A stretch of 64,000 nt of DNA from Rhodobacterales bacterium HKCCE2091 (GCA_015689685.1 WVSL01000007.1:1-64000); one strand, 5' to 3'. Shown: positions 34,043 to 43,242, counted from the stretch's first letter. Numbers and translations: made by a program. Notes: generated from the letters alone by a model not told the origin.

Positions 34043-34740
34043 GACGCCCGCCTCCGCTCGATCTCCGCGCCGACCATCATGCCGCCCGCCCCCGCGACGA
34101 AGAGCCAGAGGTTGTAGGGCAGGAAGGCGAAGACGATGGCCAGCACCACCGCGACCACCGCCGCCGCGACATGGGCGAAGGTGCGCAGGGCCGGCGCGAT
34201 CAGGGCGATGAAGGTGATCGGTACCGCGAAATCCAGCGCGAATTCCTCGGGGATCGCGGTGCCGACCAGCGCGCCGATCAGGGTCGCGACATACCAGAGC
34301 GGGCAGACCGGCGTCAGCACGCCGAAGAAATACGCCACCTTCAGGTTCAGCGGCCGTTCCGGGTGCGCGTCGTAATCCTGGATCGCCAGCGCGTAGCTCT
34401 GGTCGACGTTGAAATAGGCGATCAGCGCGCGTTGCCAGAGGGGTGCGGCGCCGAGATGCGGTTGGAGCGAGGCGGAGTACATCGCCATCCTGAGGTTCAC
34501 CGCCAGCGCGGAGGCGATCACGATCAGCGCGGGCGCGTTGTCGACCATCAGTTGCAGCGCGGTGAACTGCGCGGCCCCGGCGATGACGAGGAAGGAAAAC
34601 CCCATGACCTGCGCCAGGTTCAGCCCGGCCTCGGTCGCGACCACGCCGAACAGCATCCCGAAGGGCATCACCACCAACAGGAACGGCAGCCCGTTGCGGA
34701 CACCCCGGAAGTAGGTGCTTTTCGCTGTGGCGGTGGTCAT
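34039..34740 (-). CDS. azlC: AzlC family ABC-type export permease large subunit
   Basis: The 233-residue polytopic protein has the AzlC signature near the N-terminus: RGVRNGLPFLLVVMPFGMLFGVVATEAGLNLAQVMGFSFLVIAGAAQFTALQLM. NLRMAMYSASLQPHLG and NVDQSYALAI follow in the middle. It is the large subunit of the AzlCD exporter in the inner membrane. It starts 56 bases from divergent fdhD, so the two share a short promoter region. Confidence 0.9.
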   Translation of the reverse strand: MTTATAKSTYFRGVRNGLPFLLVVMPFGMLFGVVATEAGLNLAQVMGFSFLVIAGAAQFTALQLMVDNAPALIVIASALAVNLRMAMYSASLQPHLGAAPLWQRALIAYFNVDQSYALAIQDYDAHPERPLNLKVAYFFGVLTPVCPLWYVATLIGALVGTAIPEEFALDFAVPITFIALIAPALRTFAHVAAAVVAVVLAIVFAFLPYNLWLFVAGAGGMMVGAEIERRRAS

Positions 34741-34796
34741 CGGGGGCCTTTAGACTCGCGTCGTCCGGCCTTAGCAACCGCACGGCGGAGAGGCAA

Positions 34797-35693
34797 TTGA
34801 CCAAGCTTGATGACCTCCATCAATCCGGCGACTCGTCCTGGCTGATCGCTCCCGATCCGACCGCCCCCGGCCTGACCCGTACGGTTTCCGGGCAGGACGA
34901 GACAGGTGCAGAAGTCGCCGCGTCGGTGGTCGAGGAGCGCCCGCTGACGATCTGGCTGAACGGGCGCGAGATTGTCACCGCGATGACCATCGGCGACTAC
35001 CCCGAATACCTCGCGCTCGGGTTTCTCGCCAACCAGCGGATGCTGCGGCCCGAGGACGAGGTGACCGGGGTCGACCACGACGCCGAGCTTGCCACGGTCG
35101 TCGTCCGCACCGCGACCGAGACCGACCATGAGGCCAAGCTTGCGCGCCGGATCCGCACCAGCGGCTGCGCCGTCGGCACGGTTTTCGGCGACATGATGGA
35201 GGGGCTGGAGGGCCTTGTCCTGCCGCCCGCCGAGTTGCGGACTAGCTGGCTCTACCGCCTATCCCACGTCATCAACCGCACCCCGTCGCTCTACCTCGAG
35301 GCCGGGGCGATCCACGGCACCGTGCTGTGCCGGGAGGACCGGCCGCTCGTCTACATGGAGGATGTCGGCCGCCACAACGCGGTGGACAAGATCGCCGGCT
35401 GGATGCGGGCCGAGCGCGTCACGGGCGAAGACAAAATCCTCTACACCACCGGCCGCCTGACATCCGAAATGGTCATCAAGTGCGCGCTGATGGGCATCCC
35501 GGTCCTGGCCTCGCGGTCCGGCTTCACCGCCTGGGGCGTGGAGATCGCCCGGCAGGTCGGCCTGACCCTGGTCGGGCGGCTCAGGGGGCGGCGGTTCCTG
35601 TGCCTTTCGGGCGGGGAACGGCTCGTCCGCGACACCGATCCCCGCACGGTCGCGGAGGAAGAGAAACGGCACCGGCGGAAGGGCGCGGAATGA
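34797..35693 (+). CDS. fdhD: Formate dehydrogenase accessory sulfurtransferase FdhD
   Basis: FdhD moves sulfur from the cysteine desulfurase IscS to the molybdenum cofactor of formate dehydrogenases. The 298-residue protein has PLTIWLNGREIVTAMTIGDYPEYLALGFL, the cofactor-binding EDVGRHNAVDKIAGWM and LTSEMVIKCALMGIPVLASRSG. The loop that carries CxxC in E. coli reads RTSGCAVGTVFG here, so only Cys124 is present. The start is TTG 34797 with GGAGAGG upstream; no ATG precedes the conserved region. Its stop overlaps mobA (ATGA). No formate dehydrogenase structural gene is in the window. Confidence 0.92.
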   Translation: MTKLDDLHQSGDSSWLIAPDPTAPGLTRTVSGQDETGAEVAASVVEERPLTIWLNGREIVTAMTIGDYPEYLALGFLANQRMLRPEDEVTGVDHDAELATVVVRTATETDHEAKLARRIRTSGCAVGTVFGDMMEGLEGLVLPPAELRTSWLYRLSHVINRTPSLYLEAGAIHGTVLCREDRPLVYMEDVGRHNAVDKIAGWMRAERVTGEDKILYTTGRLTSEMVIKCALMGIPVLASRSGFTAWGVEIARQVGLTLVGRLRGRRFLCLSGGERLVRDTDPRTVAEEEKRHRRKGAE

Positions 35694-36289
35694 AACGGCC
35701 GCTCGGCATCATCCTTGCCGGCGGGCAGGCGCGGCGCATGGGCGGCGGCGACAAGGGCCGGCTCGTCGTCGGCGGGCGGAGCCTGATCGACCGCGTGACC
35801 GGCCGGCTCGGCCCGCAGGTCGGGGGCCTGGCGCTGAATGCCAACGGCGATCCCGGCCGTTTCGCGGATCTCGGCCTGCCGGTCCTGCCCGACCCAGTGG
35901 AGGGGTTCCCGGGGCCGCTGGCCGGGGTGCTGGCAGGGCTCGACTGGGCCGAGGCGCAGGGTGCCGACACCATCGTCACCGCCGCCGCCGACACGCCGTT
36001 CCTGCCGCTCGACCTCGTGGCGCGGTTGCAGGCGGCGGCGCCCACGGGCCTCGCGCTCGCCGCCAGCCTCGAAGGCGGCAAGGTGCGGCGCCAGCCGACC
36101 TTCGGCCTCTGGCCCGTGGCGCTTCGCGACGACCTGCGCGCGGCGCTCGCGGGCGGGGTGCGCAAGATCGTCGAATGGACGGACCGGCACGGCGCGGGAA
36201 CGGCGGTGTTCGAGGCGGAGGAGACCGACCCGTTCTTCAACGTGAACACGCCCGAGGATCTCGCCCGCGCCGAGGAGGTAGCCCCGTGA
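35690..36289 (+). CDS. mobA: Molybdenum cofactor guanylyltransferase MobA
   Basis: The 199-residue nucleotidyltransferase has the GTP-binding N-terminus GIILAGGQARRMGGGDKG at residues 6-23 and the metal site in TAAADTPFLPLDL near residue 100. FFNVNTPEDLA lies at the C-terminus. It joins GMP to molybdopterin to make the bis-MGD cofactor used by DMSO-reductase-family enzymes such as formate dehydrogenase. Start and stop both lie in overlaps with fdhD (ATGA) and mobB (GTGA). Confidence 0.95.
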   Translation: MKRPLGIILAGGQARRMGGGDKGRLVVGGRSLIDRVTGRLGPQVGGLALNANGDPGRFADLGLPVLPDPVEGFPGPLAGVLAGLDWAEAQGADTIVTAAADTPFLPLDLVARLQAAAPTGLALAASLEGGKVRRQPTFGLWPVALRDDLRAALAGGVRKIVEWTDRHGAGTAVFEAEETDPFFNVNTPEDLARAEEVAP

Positions 36290-36777
36290 AGGTCATCGGC
36301 GTCGTGGGATGGAAGGATTCCGGCAAGACCGGGCTGGTGGAGCGGCTGGTGCGGCATCTCACCGGCGCGGGGCTGCGGGTATCGACGCTCAAGCATGCCC
36401 ATCACGGTTTCGACGTGGACCGCCCCGGCACCGACAGTTTCCGCCACCGCGCGGCCGGCGCGGCGGAGGTCCTGATCGCATCGGGCCACAGGTGGGCGCT
36501 CATGTCCGAGCTGCGCGGGCGCGCGGAACCGTCGCTCGACGACCTGCTGGAACGGCTCGGCCCCTGCGACCTCGCCATCGCGGAGGGCTGGAAGGCGGGC
36601 AGCCACCCCAGGATCGAGGCACACCGCGCCGCGACCGGGCTCGACCCGCTGGCGCTGAGCGATCCGGGCATCCGCGCGGTCGCGAGCGACGCCGCGCCCG
36701 AGGTGCCCTGCCCGGTTCTCGACCTGAACGACATCGCCGCCATCGCACGCTTCGTCCGGGCGGACCTGGGCCTGTGA
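36286..36777 (+). CDS. mobB: Molybdopterin-guanine dinucleotide biosynthesis adaptor MobB
   Basis: The 163-residue P-loop protein starts at GTG 36286 with KVIGVVGWKDSGKTGLVERLV (Walker A at residues 8-15). STLKHAHHGFDVDRPGTDSFRHRAAGA and IAEGWKAGSHPRIE follow, all typical of MobB. It helps deliver MGD to apo-enzymes; it is not essential in E. coli. Its stop overlaps the GTG start of the downstream fused gene. Confidence 0.93.
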   Translation: MKVIGVVGWKDSGKTGLVERLVRHLTGAGLRVSTLKHAHHGFDVDRPGTDSFRHRAAGAAEVLIASGHRWALMSELRGRAEPSLDDLLERLGPCDLAIAEGWKAGSHPRIEAHRAATGLDPLALSDPGIRAVASDAAPEVPCPVLDLNDIAAIARFVRADLGL

Positions 36778-38918
36778 CGCGGTTCGACTGCTTCGTGGTC
36801 GTGGACTGGTCGGCCGGGAAATCCGGTCCCGCGCGACCGTCGAAGGATTCGATCTGGATCGGCCTCGCCCGCCCCGGCGCGGCACCGGAAAGCCGCTACA
36901 TGCGCAGCCGGATCGAGGCCGAGGCCGCGCTGGCGGAGCTGTTCGCGGCGGAAACGGCGGCGGGCCGGCGCGTGCTGGCGGGGTTCGACTTTCCCTTCGG
37001 CTATCCCGCGGGCGTTGCGCGGCGGATCGCGGGATCCGACGACCCGTTCGCGCTCTGGGACTGGCTGGAACAGCGGATCGAGGACGCACCGGACGGCAGC
37101 AACAACCGCTATGCCGTGGCCGAGGAGATGAACCGCCACTTCGACGGCCCCGGCCCGTTCTGGGGGAAGCCGAGCGAAGCGGCCCATCCCGGCGTCCCCT
37201 ACCGCAAGCAGGGCATCCGTTTCGACCAGGTGGCGGAGCGGCGCGCGGCGGACGTCGCAGCCAAGGCGGCGTCGAGCTGTTTCCAGCTCGCCTTTCCGCC
37301 CACGGTCGGGGGCCAGGTGCTGATGGGCCTGCCGGTCCTGAACCGGTTGCGCCGGGCTGATGGTGTTGCGGTCTGGCCCTTCGACGACTGGCAGGATGCC
37401 CCCGTCGTCCTGGCGGAGATCTGGCCCGGTGTCATCGAACCGGCTGTTCGCGCGGCCAAACGCGCCGGCGACATCCGCGACGAGGTGCAGGTGCGTCTGC
37501 TGTCGCACGCCCTGTCCCGCCTGCCGGCCGACCGGCTCCACGACCTGATGACCGACCTGCCAGCCGAAGCGCGGGAGGAAGCCTGGATCCTCGGCGCGGG
37601 CGCACGCGACGAGATAAGTGCGCTTGCCCTCGGCGCGGCCCCTTCAACCCCGACCGAATCGCCCGAGCCGCCGCCGCTGCGCGACGACTGCTTCGCCTTG
37701 CCACCGGGCGTGGACTGGACGCCGGTGGACGAGGCAATGGCGCGGCTGCGGGCGTCGCTGGCGCCCGTGGTTCGACGCGAGGAGGTCGCGCTCGGCGAGG
37801 CATCGGGCCGGGTGCTCGCCGCGGATCTCGCCGCGAGGCGGTCCCACCCGCCGCGCGCAAATTCCGCAGTCGACGGCTACGGCTTCGCCGCCGAAGGGAT
37901 CGGCGACGGCCCGGTGACCCTGCCGCTGGTCGCGGGCCGGGCGGCGGCGGGGCAGCCCTTCGACCACCCGGTGCCGCATGGTTACGCGATCCGCATCCTG
38001 ACCGGCGCGGCGCTGCCTGAGGGCGTGGACACCGTGGTGCTCGACGAGGACACCCGCGCCACCGAGACCGCCGTCGCGTTCCGAGGGCCGGTGCGCCGGG
38101 GCGCGAACACGCGGCGTGCGGGCGAGGACAAGGCCGCGGGCGATGCGCTGCTGCCCTCTGGCCACCGGCTGCGTCCCGGCGACCTCGCGATGCTGGCGGC
38201 GGCGGGTCACGGCGCGGTGCCGGTCTTCGCACGCCTTCGCATCGCCGTGCTGTCGACGGGGGACGAACTGGTGCAAGCGGGCGACGGGGCGGGCGCGGGT
38301 GCGATTCCCGACGCGAACCGACCGATGCTGGCCGCGATGGCGCGTGCCTGGGGACACGAGGTGATCGACCTTGGCATCGCCCCCGACGACCGCGGGGCGG
38401 TGCGGAAAGCGCTCGATCGCGGCGCGGCGGGGGCCGACGCGATCCTGACCAGCGGCGGGGCGAGCGCGGGGGACGAAGACCACGTCTCGGCGCTGCTCGG
38501 GTCCGAAGGGCGGCTGACCAGCTGGCGGATCGCGCTGAAGCCGGGGCGCCCGCTGGCGCTTGCCTTGTGGCGGGGGAAACCGGTCTTCGGCCTGCCCGGC
38601 AACCCGGTCGCGGCCTTCGTCTGCGCGGCCCTTTTCGCCCGCCCCGCGCTGTCGGTGCTGTCGGGCGGCGGCTGGCCGGAGCCGCTGCGAATGACGGTCC
38701 CGGCCGCCTTCTCGAAGCGCAAGAAACCGGGACGGAACGAGTACTTGCGCGCGCGTCTCGACGCGGACGGCCGGACGGAGGTCTTCGCTTCGGAGGGGTC
38801 GGGCCGGATCTCGGGGCTGGCCTGGGCGGAGGGGCTGGTGGAACTCGGGCCGGAAGCGCGGGAGATCGCGCCGGGGGACGCGGTGACGTTCCTGCCCTAC
38901 GCGGGCCTCGGCCTCTAG
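36774..38918 (+). CDS. moeA: Fusion of an RNase H-like/DUF429-like domain with molybdopterin molybdenumtransferase MoeA
   Basis: The 714-residue protein starts at GTG 36774 in a GTGA overlap with mobB. Residues 306-714 are a full MoeA, which inserts molybdate into adenylated molybdopterin: SAVDGYGF, then RILTGAALPEGVDTVV, STGDELVQ, ILTSGGASAGDEDHV, LKPGRPLALA and GLPGNPVAA. Residues 1-300 form a separate domain with VVVDWSAGKSG (Asp11), AGFDFPFGYP (Asp72), PFWGKPS, CFQLAFPPTVGGQVLMGLP and EIWPGV (Glu215). This layout resembles DUF429-like RNase H-fold proteins. Separate proteins like this domain occur beside Mo-cofactor genes in Rhodobacterales, to my memory. The frame is continuous, so the fusion is real in this sequence. 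The N-terminal function is unknown. Confidence 0.88.
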   Translation: MTRFDCFVVVDWSAGKSGPARPSKDSIWIGLARPGAAPESRYMRSRIEAEAALAELFAAETAAGRRVLAGFDFPFGYPAGVARRIAGSDDPFALWDWLEQRIEDAPDGSNNRYAVAEEMNRHFDGPGPFWGKPSEAAHPGVPYRKQGIRFDQVAERRAADVAAKAASSCFQLAFPPTVGGQVLMGLPVLNRLRRADGVAVWPFDDWQDAPVVLAEIWPGVIEPAVRAAKRAGDIRDEVQVRLLSHALSRLPADRLHDLMTDLPAEAREEAWILGAGARDEISALALGAAPSTPTESPEPPPLRDDCFALPPGVDWTPVDEAMARLRASLAPVVRREEVALGEASGRVLAADLAARRSHPPRANSAVDGYGFAAEGIGDGPVTLPLVAGRAAAGQPFDHPVPHGYAIRILTGAALPEGVDTVVLDEDTRATETAVAFRGPVRRGANTRRAGEDKAAGDALLPSGHRLRPGDLAMLAAAGHGAVPVFARLRIAVLSTGDELVQAGDGAGAGAIPDANRPMLAAMARAWGHEVIDLGIAPDDRGAVRKALDRGAAGADAILTSGGASAGDEDHVSALLGSEGRLTSWRIALKPGRPLALALWRGKPVFGLPGNPVAAFVCAALFARPALSVLSGGGWPEPLRMTVPAAFSKRKKPGRNEYLRARLDADGRTEVFASEGSGRISGLAWAEGLVELGPEAREIAPGDAVTFLPYAGLGL

Positions 38919-38920
38919 CC

Positions 38921-39481
38921 TCAGCTTTCCCCGAGATAGGCGGCGAGGAACGCGCGTGCCTCGGGCGAGGTCCAGTCCGCGCCACCTGTCATGCGCCCGA
39001 CCTCGCGGCCCTCGGGGTCGATCAGGATGGTGACCGGCAGGCCGAACACGCCCATCTCCCGCGCCAGCGCCTGCGTCGGGTCGATGAACTTGGGCAGGGC
39101 GACCAGCGCCTCCTCCTCGAAGAACCGCGTCACGGCGGGCTCCGGGTTGCGTCCGGTGGCGATGGTGACGACCGCGAAATCCTCGCCGCCGAGTTCCCGT
39201 TCCAGGGCGTCGAGCGCCGGCATCTCCTCGCGGCAGGGCTGGCACCAGGTCGCCCAGAAGTTCAGGAGCACGTAGCGCCCGGCGTAGTCGGCCAGCGAAT
39301 GCTCCGCCCCGTCGAAATCCGTGAACGCCGTCGCGGGGACCGGCCCCGGCGCCTCGGCCAGCACCATCGCCCGCATGTCGCCCTCGCGCGGCGGCTCCAC
39401 CGCCTCGGCCAGCGCGGCGTTTGCAGAGAGCGCCGCGGCCAGATAAAGGGCGAGCCTGCGGAAACGGATCGGGTGCGGCAT
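38921..39481 (-). CDS. Periplasmic TlpA-like thiol-disulfide oxidoreductase
   Basis: The 186-residue protein has a signal peptide ([25 protein letters not shown]). The thioredoxin fold has the redox site [17 protein letters not shown] near residues 75-91 and the cis-Pro [12 protein letters not shown]. It is predicted to be a periplasmic disulfide reductant of the TlpA/ResA/CcmG group, perhaps for cytochrome c or copper-site maturation; the client is not visible. Its start codon overlaps that of divergent argH by two bases (CATG at 39479-39482). It is convergent with the moeA fusion, 2 bases apart. Confidence 0.9.
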   Translation of the reverse strand: MPHPIRFRRLALYLAAALSANAALAEAVEPPREGDMRAMVLAEAPGPVPATAFTDFDGAEHSLADYAGRYVLLNFWATWCQPCREEMPALDALERELGGEDFAVVTIATGRNPEPAVTRFFEEEALVALPKFIDPTQALAREMGVFGLPVTILIDPEGREVGRMTGGADWTSPEARAFLAAYLGES

Positions 39482-40895
39482 GAGCGACAAATCCTCGAAT
39501 GCGATGTGGGGCGGGCGGTTCGCCGCCGGGCCGGATGCGATCATGGAGGCGATCAACGCGTCGATCTCCTTCGACAAACGCCTCGCGCGGCAGGACATCG
39601 AGGGTTCCCGCGCCCACGCCACCATGCTCGCCAGCACCGGCATCCTGACGGATAGCGATGCCGAGGCGATCCGGGAAGGGCTGCTCACGATCTTGTCAGA
39701 GATCGAGGGCGGTGACTTCGCGTTCTCCGCCGCGCTGGAGGACATCCACATGAACGTGGAGGCGCGGCTGAAGGAGCTGATCGGCGAACCCGCCGGCCGG
39801 CTCCACACGGGGCGGTCGCGCAACGACCAGGTGGCGACCGATTTCCGGCTCTGGGTCCGCGACCAGGCCGATGCCGCGATCGGCGGTCTCCTGTCCCTGC
39901 AACGCGCCTTCCTCGACCAGGCCGAGGCCGGGGCGGACTGGGTGATGCCCGGCTTCACGCATCTTCAGACCGCGCAGCCGGTGACCTGGGGCCATCACAT
40001 GATGGCCTATGTCGAGATGCTCGGCCGCGACGTGTCGCGGTTCCGCGACGCCCGCGCGCGGATGAACGAAAGCCCGCTCGGTGCCGCTGCGTTGGCCGGG
40101 ACGAGCTTCCCCATCGACCGGGAAATAACGGCGAAGGCGCTCGGCTTCGACCGGCCCTGCGCCAACTCGCTTGATGCCGTGTCGGACCGCGATTTCGCGC
40201 TGGAATTCCTGTCGGCGGCCACGATCTGCGCGATGCACCTCAGCCGGTTCGCGGAGGAACTCGTGATCTGGTCATCGGCGCAGTTCCGCTTCGTGCGGCT
40301 CAGCGACCGGTTCTCCACAGGCTCGTCGATCATGCCGCAGAAGAAGAACCCGGACGCGGCGGAGCTGATCCGCGCCAAGATCGGGCGGATCCTCGGGGCG
40401 AACGTGGCGCTCCTGACGGTGATGAAGGGCCTGCCGCTCGCCTATTCCAAGGACATGCAGGAGGACAAGGAGCAGGTCTTCGACGCCGCCGATTCGCTCC
40501 TGCTGGCGCTGGCCGCGATGGACGGGATGGTGCGCGACATGACCGCCAACCGCGACGCGCTGGAGACCGCCGCGGCCTCCGGTTTCTCCACCGCGACCGA
40601 CCTCGCGGACTGGCTGGTGCGGGAACTTGGCCTGCCGTTCCGCGATGCCCACCACGTCACCGGCGCGCTGGTGAAGATGGCGGAGGATCGCGGCGTCGAC
40701 CTGCCCGACCTGTCGCTTGCCGACGTGCGGTCGGTCCATGACGGGATCACCGAGGCGGTGTTCGGCGTGCTCGGCGTCCACAACTCGGTCGCCTCGCGCA
40801 CGTCCTACGGCGGAACCGCGCCCGCGCAGGTCCGCGCGCAGGTCGCCGCCTGGCGGGAGAGGCTGGACAAGGACGCGGGCGCGGACCAAACATGA
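39480..40895 (+). CDS. argH: Argininosuccinate lyase
   Basis: The 471-residue fumarase/aspartase superfamily enzyme splits argininosuccinate to arginine and fumarate, the last step of arginine synthesis. It opens with the family start [11 protein letters not shown] (residue 9 on). [18 protein letters not shown] follows, then [17 protein letters not shown] with the catalytic His, and the signature [21 protein letters not shown] 39480 is used; a start at the internal Met9 would remove the overlap with tlpA but leave the conserved block at the very N-terminus. No strong Shine-Dalgarno is seen. The small lipoprotein gene overlaps its stop. Confidence 0.96.
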   Translation: MSDKSSNAMWGGRFAAGPDAIMEAINASISFDKRLARQDIEGSRAHATMLASTGILTDSDAEAIREGLLTILSEIEGGDFAFSAALEDIHMNVEARLKELIGEPAGRLHTGRSRNDQVATDFRLWVRDQADAAIGGLLSLQRAFLDQAEAGADWVMPGFTHLQTAQPVTWGHHMMAYVEMLGRDVSRFRDARARMNESPLGAAALAGTSFPIDREITAKALGFDRPCANSLDAVSDRDFALEFLSAATICAMHLSRFAEELVIWSSAQFRFVRLSDRFSTGSSIMPQKKNPDAAELIRAKIGRILGANVALLTVMKGLPLAYSKDMQEDKEQVFDAADSLLLALAAMDGMVRDMTANRDALETAAASGFSTATDLADWLVRELGLPFRDAHHVTGALVKMAEDRGVDLPDLSLADVRSVHDGITEAVFGVLGVHNSVASRTSYGGTAPAQVRAQVAAWRERLDKDAGADQT

Positions 40896-41038
40896 CCGCC
40901 ATGAGCCGCCTCGCGCCCCTCCTCGTCCTCCTCCTGCTCGCCGCCTGCGGCGCAGACGGGGAACCCGAGACTCCGCCGCCCCCGCCGGGGCTGTCGATCT
41001 CGGGCAACGTGGAATTCGGTGTGCGCGGCAGCTTCTGA
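40892..41038 (+). CDS. Small lipoprotein, LptM-like
   Basis: This 48-codon gene starts in an ATGA overlap with argH. A hydrophobic signal sequence ends in the lipobox LLAAC with the lipidated cysteine at residue 19 (counted from 40892). The mature part is [20 protein letters not shown] and a short tail. The C-G-x-x-G-x-x-P arrangement right after the lipid Cys resembles LptM (YifL), a small outer-membrane lipoprotein that assists LptD-LptE disulfide maturation. LptM-like genes are often next to argH/lysA, which supports the call. It is a prediction by pattern and context only. Confidence 0.65.
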   Translation: MTAMSRLAPLLVLLLLAACGADGEPETPPPPPGLSISGNVEFGVRGSF

Positions 41039-41127
41039 ACCCGGCGATCCCCGTTGAACTCCACCGGGGCCTTCCCTAACCTTCTTTGCTTGAGCCTTTC
41101 GGCCCCAATCACACGCGACGGACGGAC

Positions 41128-41598
41128 ATGGAAAAGATCCCGATGACACCCCGGGGCTACCAGGCCCTCGATTCCGAACTGAAGACCCTGCGCTCGGTGG
41201 AGCGTCCGGCGATCATCAAGGCGATCGCCGAGGCCCGCGAGCATGGCGACCTGTCGGAGAACGCGGAGTATCATTCGGCGCGCGAGAAGCAGTCCTTCAT
41301 CGAGGGCCGCATCAAGGAGCTCGAGGGCATGATCGGGCTGGCGCAGGTGATCGACCCCAAGACGCTGTCCGGCCCGGTGAAGTTCGGCGCCACGGTCCAC
41401 CTCGTCGACGAGGAGACCGAGGAGGAGAAGACCTACCAGATCGTCGGCGAGGCCGAGGCGGATATCGAGAAGGGGCTTCTGAACATCCGCTCGCCGCTGG
41501 CCCGCGCGCTCATCGGCAAGGACGAGGGGGACAGCGTCGAGGTCAAGACGCCCGGCGGAAGCAAGGACTACGAGATCGTCAAGATCACCTATGTCTGA
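41128..41598 (+). CDS. greA: Transcription elongation factor GreA
   Basis: The 156-residue protein begins [51 protein letters not shown], with the acidic tip DLSENAEYH of the GreA coiled coil. The C-terminal FKBP-like domain contains [40 protein letters not shown]. It stimulates RNA cleavage in backtracked polymerase. ATG 41128 fits the family; a longer in-frame ATG at 41086 does not. The next gene overlaps its end by 8 bases. Confidence 0.96.
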   Translation: MEKIPMTPRGYQALDSELKTLRSVERPAIIKAIAEAREHGDLSENAEYHSAREKQSFIEGRIKELEGMIGLAQVIDPKTLSGPVKFGATVHLVDEETEEEKTYQIVGEAEADIEKGLLNIRSPLARALIGKDEGDSVEVKTPGGSKDYEIVKITYV

Positions 41599-42607
41599 GC
41601 GCGGGTTCGGCGGCACCCTCGGCCGCGCCTCCGGCACCGGCACGGGCCGGTCCGGCATCACCGTCATCGAGGCCATCGCGCTCGGGCTCAGCGTCGTCTG
41701 GGTCGTGGTGATGGCGCTGGTGCTGTTCCGTCCCGCCGGCGACGGCGGCGCCGGGATGGCCGGCCGGATCATGGCGGCACTGGCGGTGATGCTGCCGATC
41801 GCGCTGATCTGGCTCGCCGCCGGCGCGGCGCGCCTCGCCCGGTCGCTCAGGACCGACGCCGCCGAGATGCGCGCGATGATCGCGGCGCTCGAATCCCGGG
41901 TCGCCGCCCGCCCCGCCGCACCGGAACCCGCCGAGCCCGACGAGGCGCTGATCGAGGAAATCCGCGCACTGGCCGAACTGTCGAGCCGGACCGCCGCGGA
42001 TGTCGCCGGGCTGGTCGCGCTCGGCCGCCCCGTCGTGACCGAACCGCAGCGCGCCGCCATCGCGGTGCCCGACCCGGCGGACGGGGCACCGCAGCCGAGC
42101 CTGTCGCTCGGCACCCCGGCGGAGGCGCTCGACACGCCGCTCACCGTGTCGGAGTTCATCAAGGCGCTGAACTTCCCCGAGAACGACCGCGACCAGGACG
42201 GCTTCCGTACGCTCCGCAAGGCGCTGGCCGACCACTCGACCTCCCGCCTCGTGCGGGCCAGCCAGGACGTGCTGACCCTGCTCAGCCAGGACGGCATCTA
42301 CATGGACGACCTGTCCCCCGACCGCGCCCGGCCCGAGGTCTGGCGGCGGTTCGCGAAGGGGGAGCGGGGGCGCCAGATCGCCGGGCTCGGCGGGGTGCGC
42401 GACCGGTCCTCGCTCGCGCTCGCGTCCGGGCGGATGAAGCAGGATGCCGTGTTCCGCGACGCCGTCCACCACTTCCTGCGCGCCTTCGACACCACCTTCC
42501 TCGCCTTCGAGCCGCAGGCGCGCGACGAGGACATCGCCAAGCTCGCCGATACCCGCACCGCGCGGGCTTTCATGCTGCTCGGCCGGGTGACGGGAACTTT
42601 CGACTAG
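41591..42607 (+). CDS. Conserved two-TM protein of unknown function
   Basis: The 338-residue protein has two membrane helices (about residues 27-47 and 58-80), then an Ala/Glu/Pro-rich linker, part of it coiled coil ([20 protein letters not shown]), and a C-terminal conserved region: [58 protein letters not shown] and [17 protein letters not shown] do not know a named family; similar proteins are found downstream of greA in relatives as far as I recall. It overlaps greA by 8 bases, so coupling is likely. Confidence 0.75.
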   Translation: MSERGFGGTLGRASGTGTGRSGITVIEAIALGLSVVWVVVMALVLFRPAGDGGAGMAGRIMAALAVMLPIALIWLAAGAARLARSLRTDAAEMRAMIAALESRVAARPAAPEPAEPDEALIEEIRALAELSSRTAADVAGLVALGRPVVTEPQRAAIAVPDPADGAPQPSLSLGTPAEALDTPLTVSEFIKALNFPENDRDQDGFRTLRKALADHSTSRLVRASQDVLTLLSQDGIYMDDLSPDRARPEVWRRFAKGERGRQIAGLGGVRDRSSLALASGRMKQDAVFRDAVHHFLRAFDTTFLAFEPQARDEDIAKLADTRTARAFMLLGRVTGTFD

Positions 42608-42628
42608 GCACGCACGTCCGGGCCGGGA

Positions 42629-43198
42629 TCACGCCATAGCGGCGACCCGGGCATGGGACGGGCAGGTGACGAGGTGGTCGTTGACGAGCCCCGTGGCCTG
42701 CAGGAACGCGTAGACGATGGTCGGGCCGACGAAGCGGAACCCCTCCTTCTTCAGGTCCTTCGAGATCCGCTGCGACAGCGGCGTTTCGGCCGGCACCTCC
42801 GCCATCGAGGACCACGCGTTTTGTAACGGCGCGCCGTCGAAGTAGCGCCAGAGGAACGTGTCGAACCCCTCGCGCGCTTCGATCCGTTCCCAGGCCTGGG
42901 CGTTGTCGATGGTCGCCTCGATCTTGCCCCGGTGGCGGACGATGCCCGGATCGGCCAGCAGCCGCTGGACCTCCGGCTCGCCCCAGGTCGCGATCAGGCC
43001 CGGGTCGAACCCCTCGAAGGCCGCGCGGAAGGCGTCGCGCTTGCGCAGGATCGTGATCCACGCCAGCCCGGCCTGGAAGCCGTCGAGCACGAGCTTTTCC
43101 CACAACGCCCGGCTGTCCCGCTCGGGCACGCCCCATTCCTCGTCGTGGTAGGCGACGTAGAGCGGATCGGTCCCGCACCACGGGCAGCGTTCAGCCAT
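42629..43198 (-). CDS. tag: DNA-3-methyladenine glycosylase I
   Basis: The 189-residue protein excises 3-methyladenine from DNA. It has the zinc-site cysteine in RCPWCG near the N-terminus, then YVAYHDEEWGVPERD with the conserved His and active-site Glu, FQAGLAWITILRKRDAFR, and the helix-hairpin-helix-like FRFVGPTIVYAFLQATGLVNDHLVTC, which supplies the last His and Cys. It is divergent from the EAL gene, with a 7-bp inverted repeat between them. Confidence 0.94.
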   Translation of the reverse strand: MAERCPWCGTDPLYVAYHDEEWGVPERDSRALWEKLVLDGFQAGLAWITILRKRDAFRAAFEGFDPGLIATWGEPEVQRLLADPGIVRHRGKIEATIDNAQAWERIEAREGFDTFLWRYFDGAPLQNAWSSMAEVPAETPLSQRISKDLKKEGFRFVGPTIVYAFLQATGLVNDHLVTCPSHARVAAMA

Positions 43199-43242
43199 GT
43201 CCGGACCCCTTCGTTGGTTCCCGGCGACCGTATCAGCAATTA

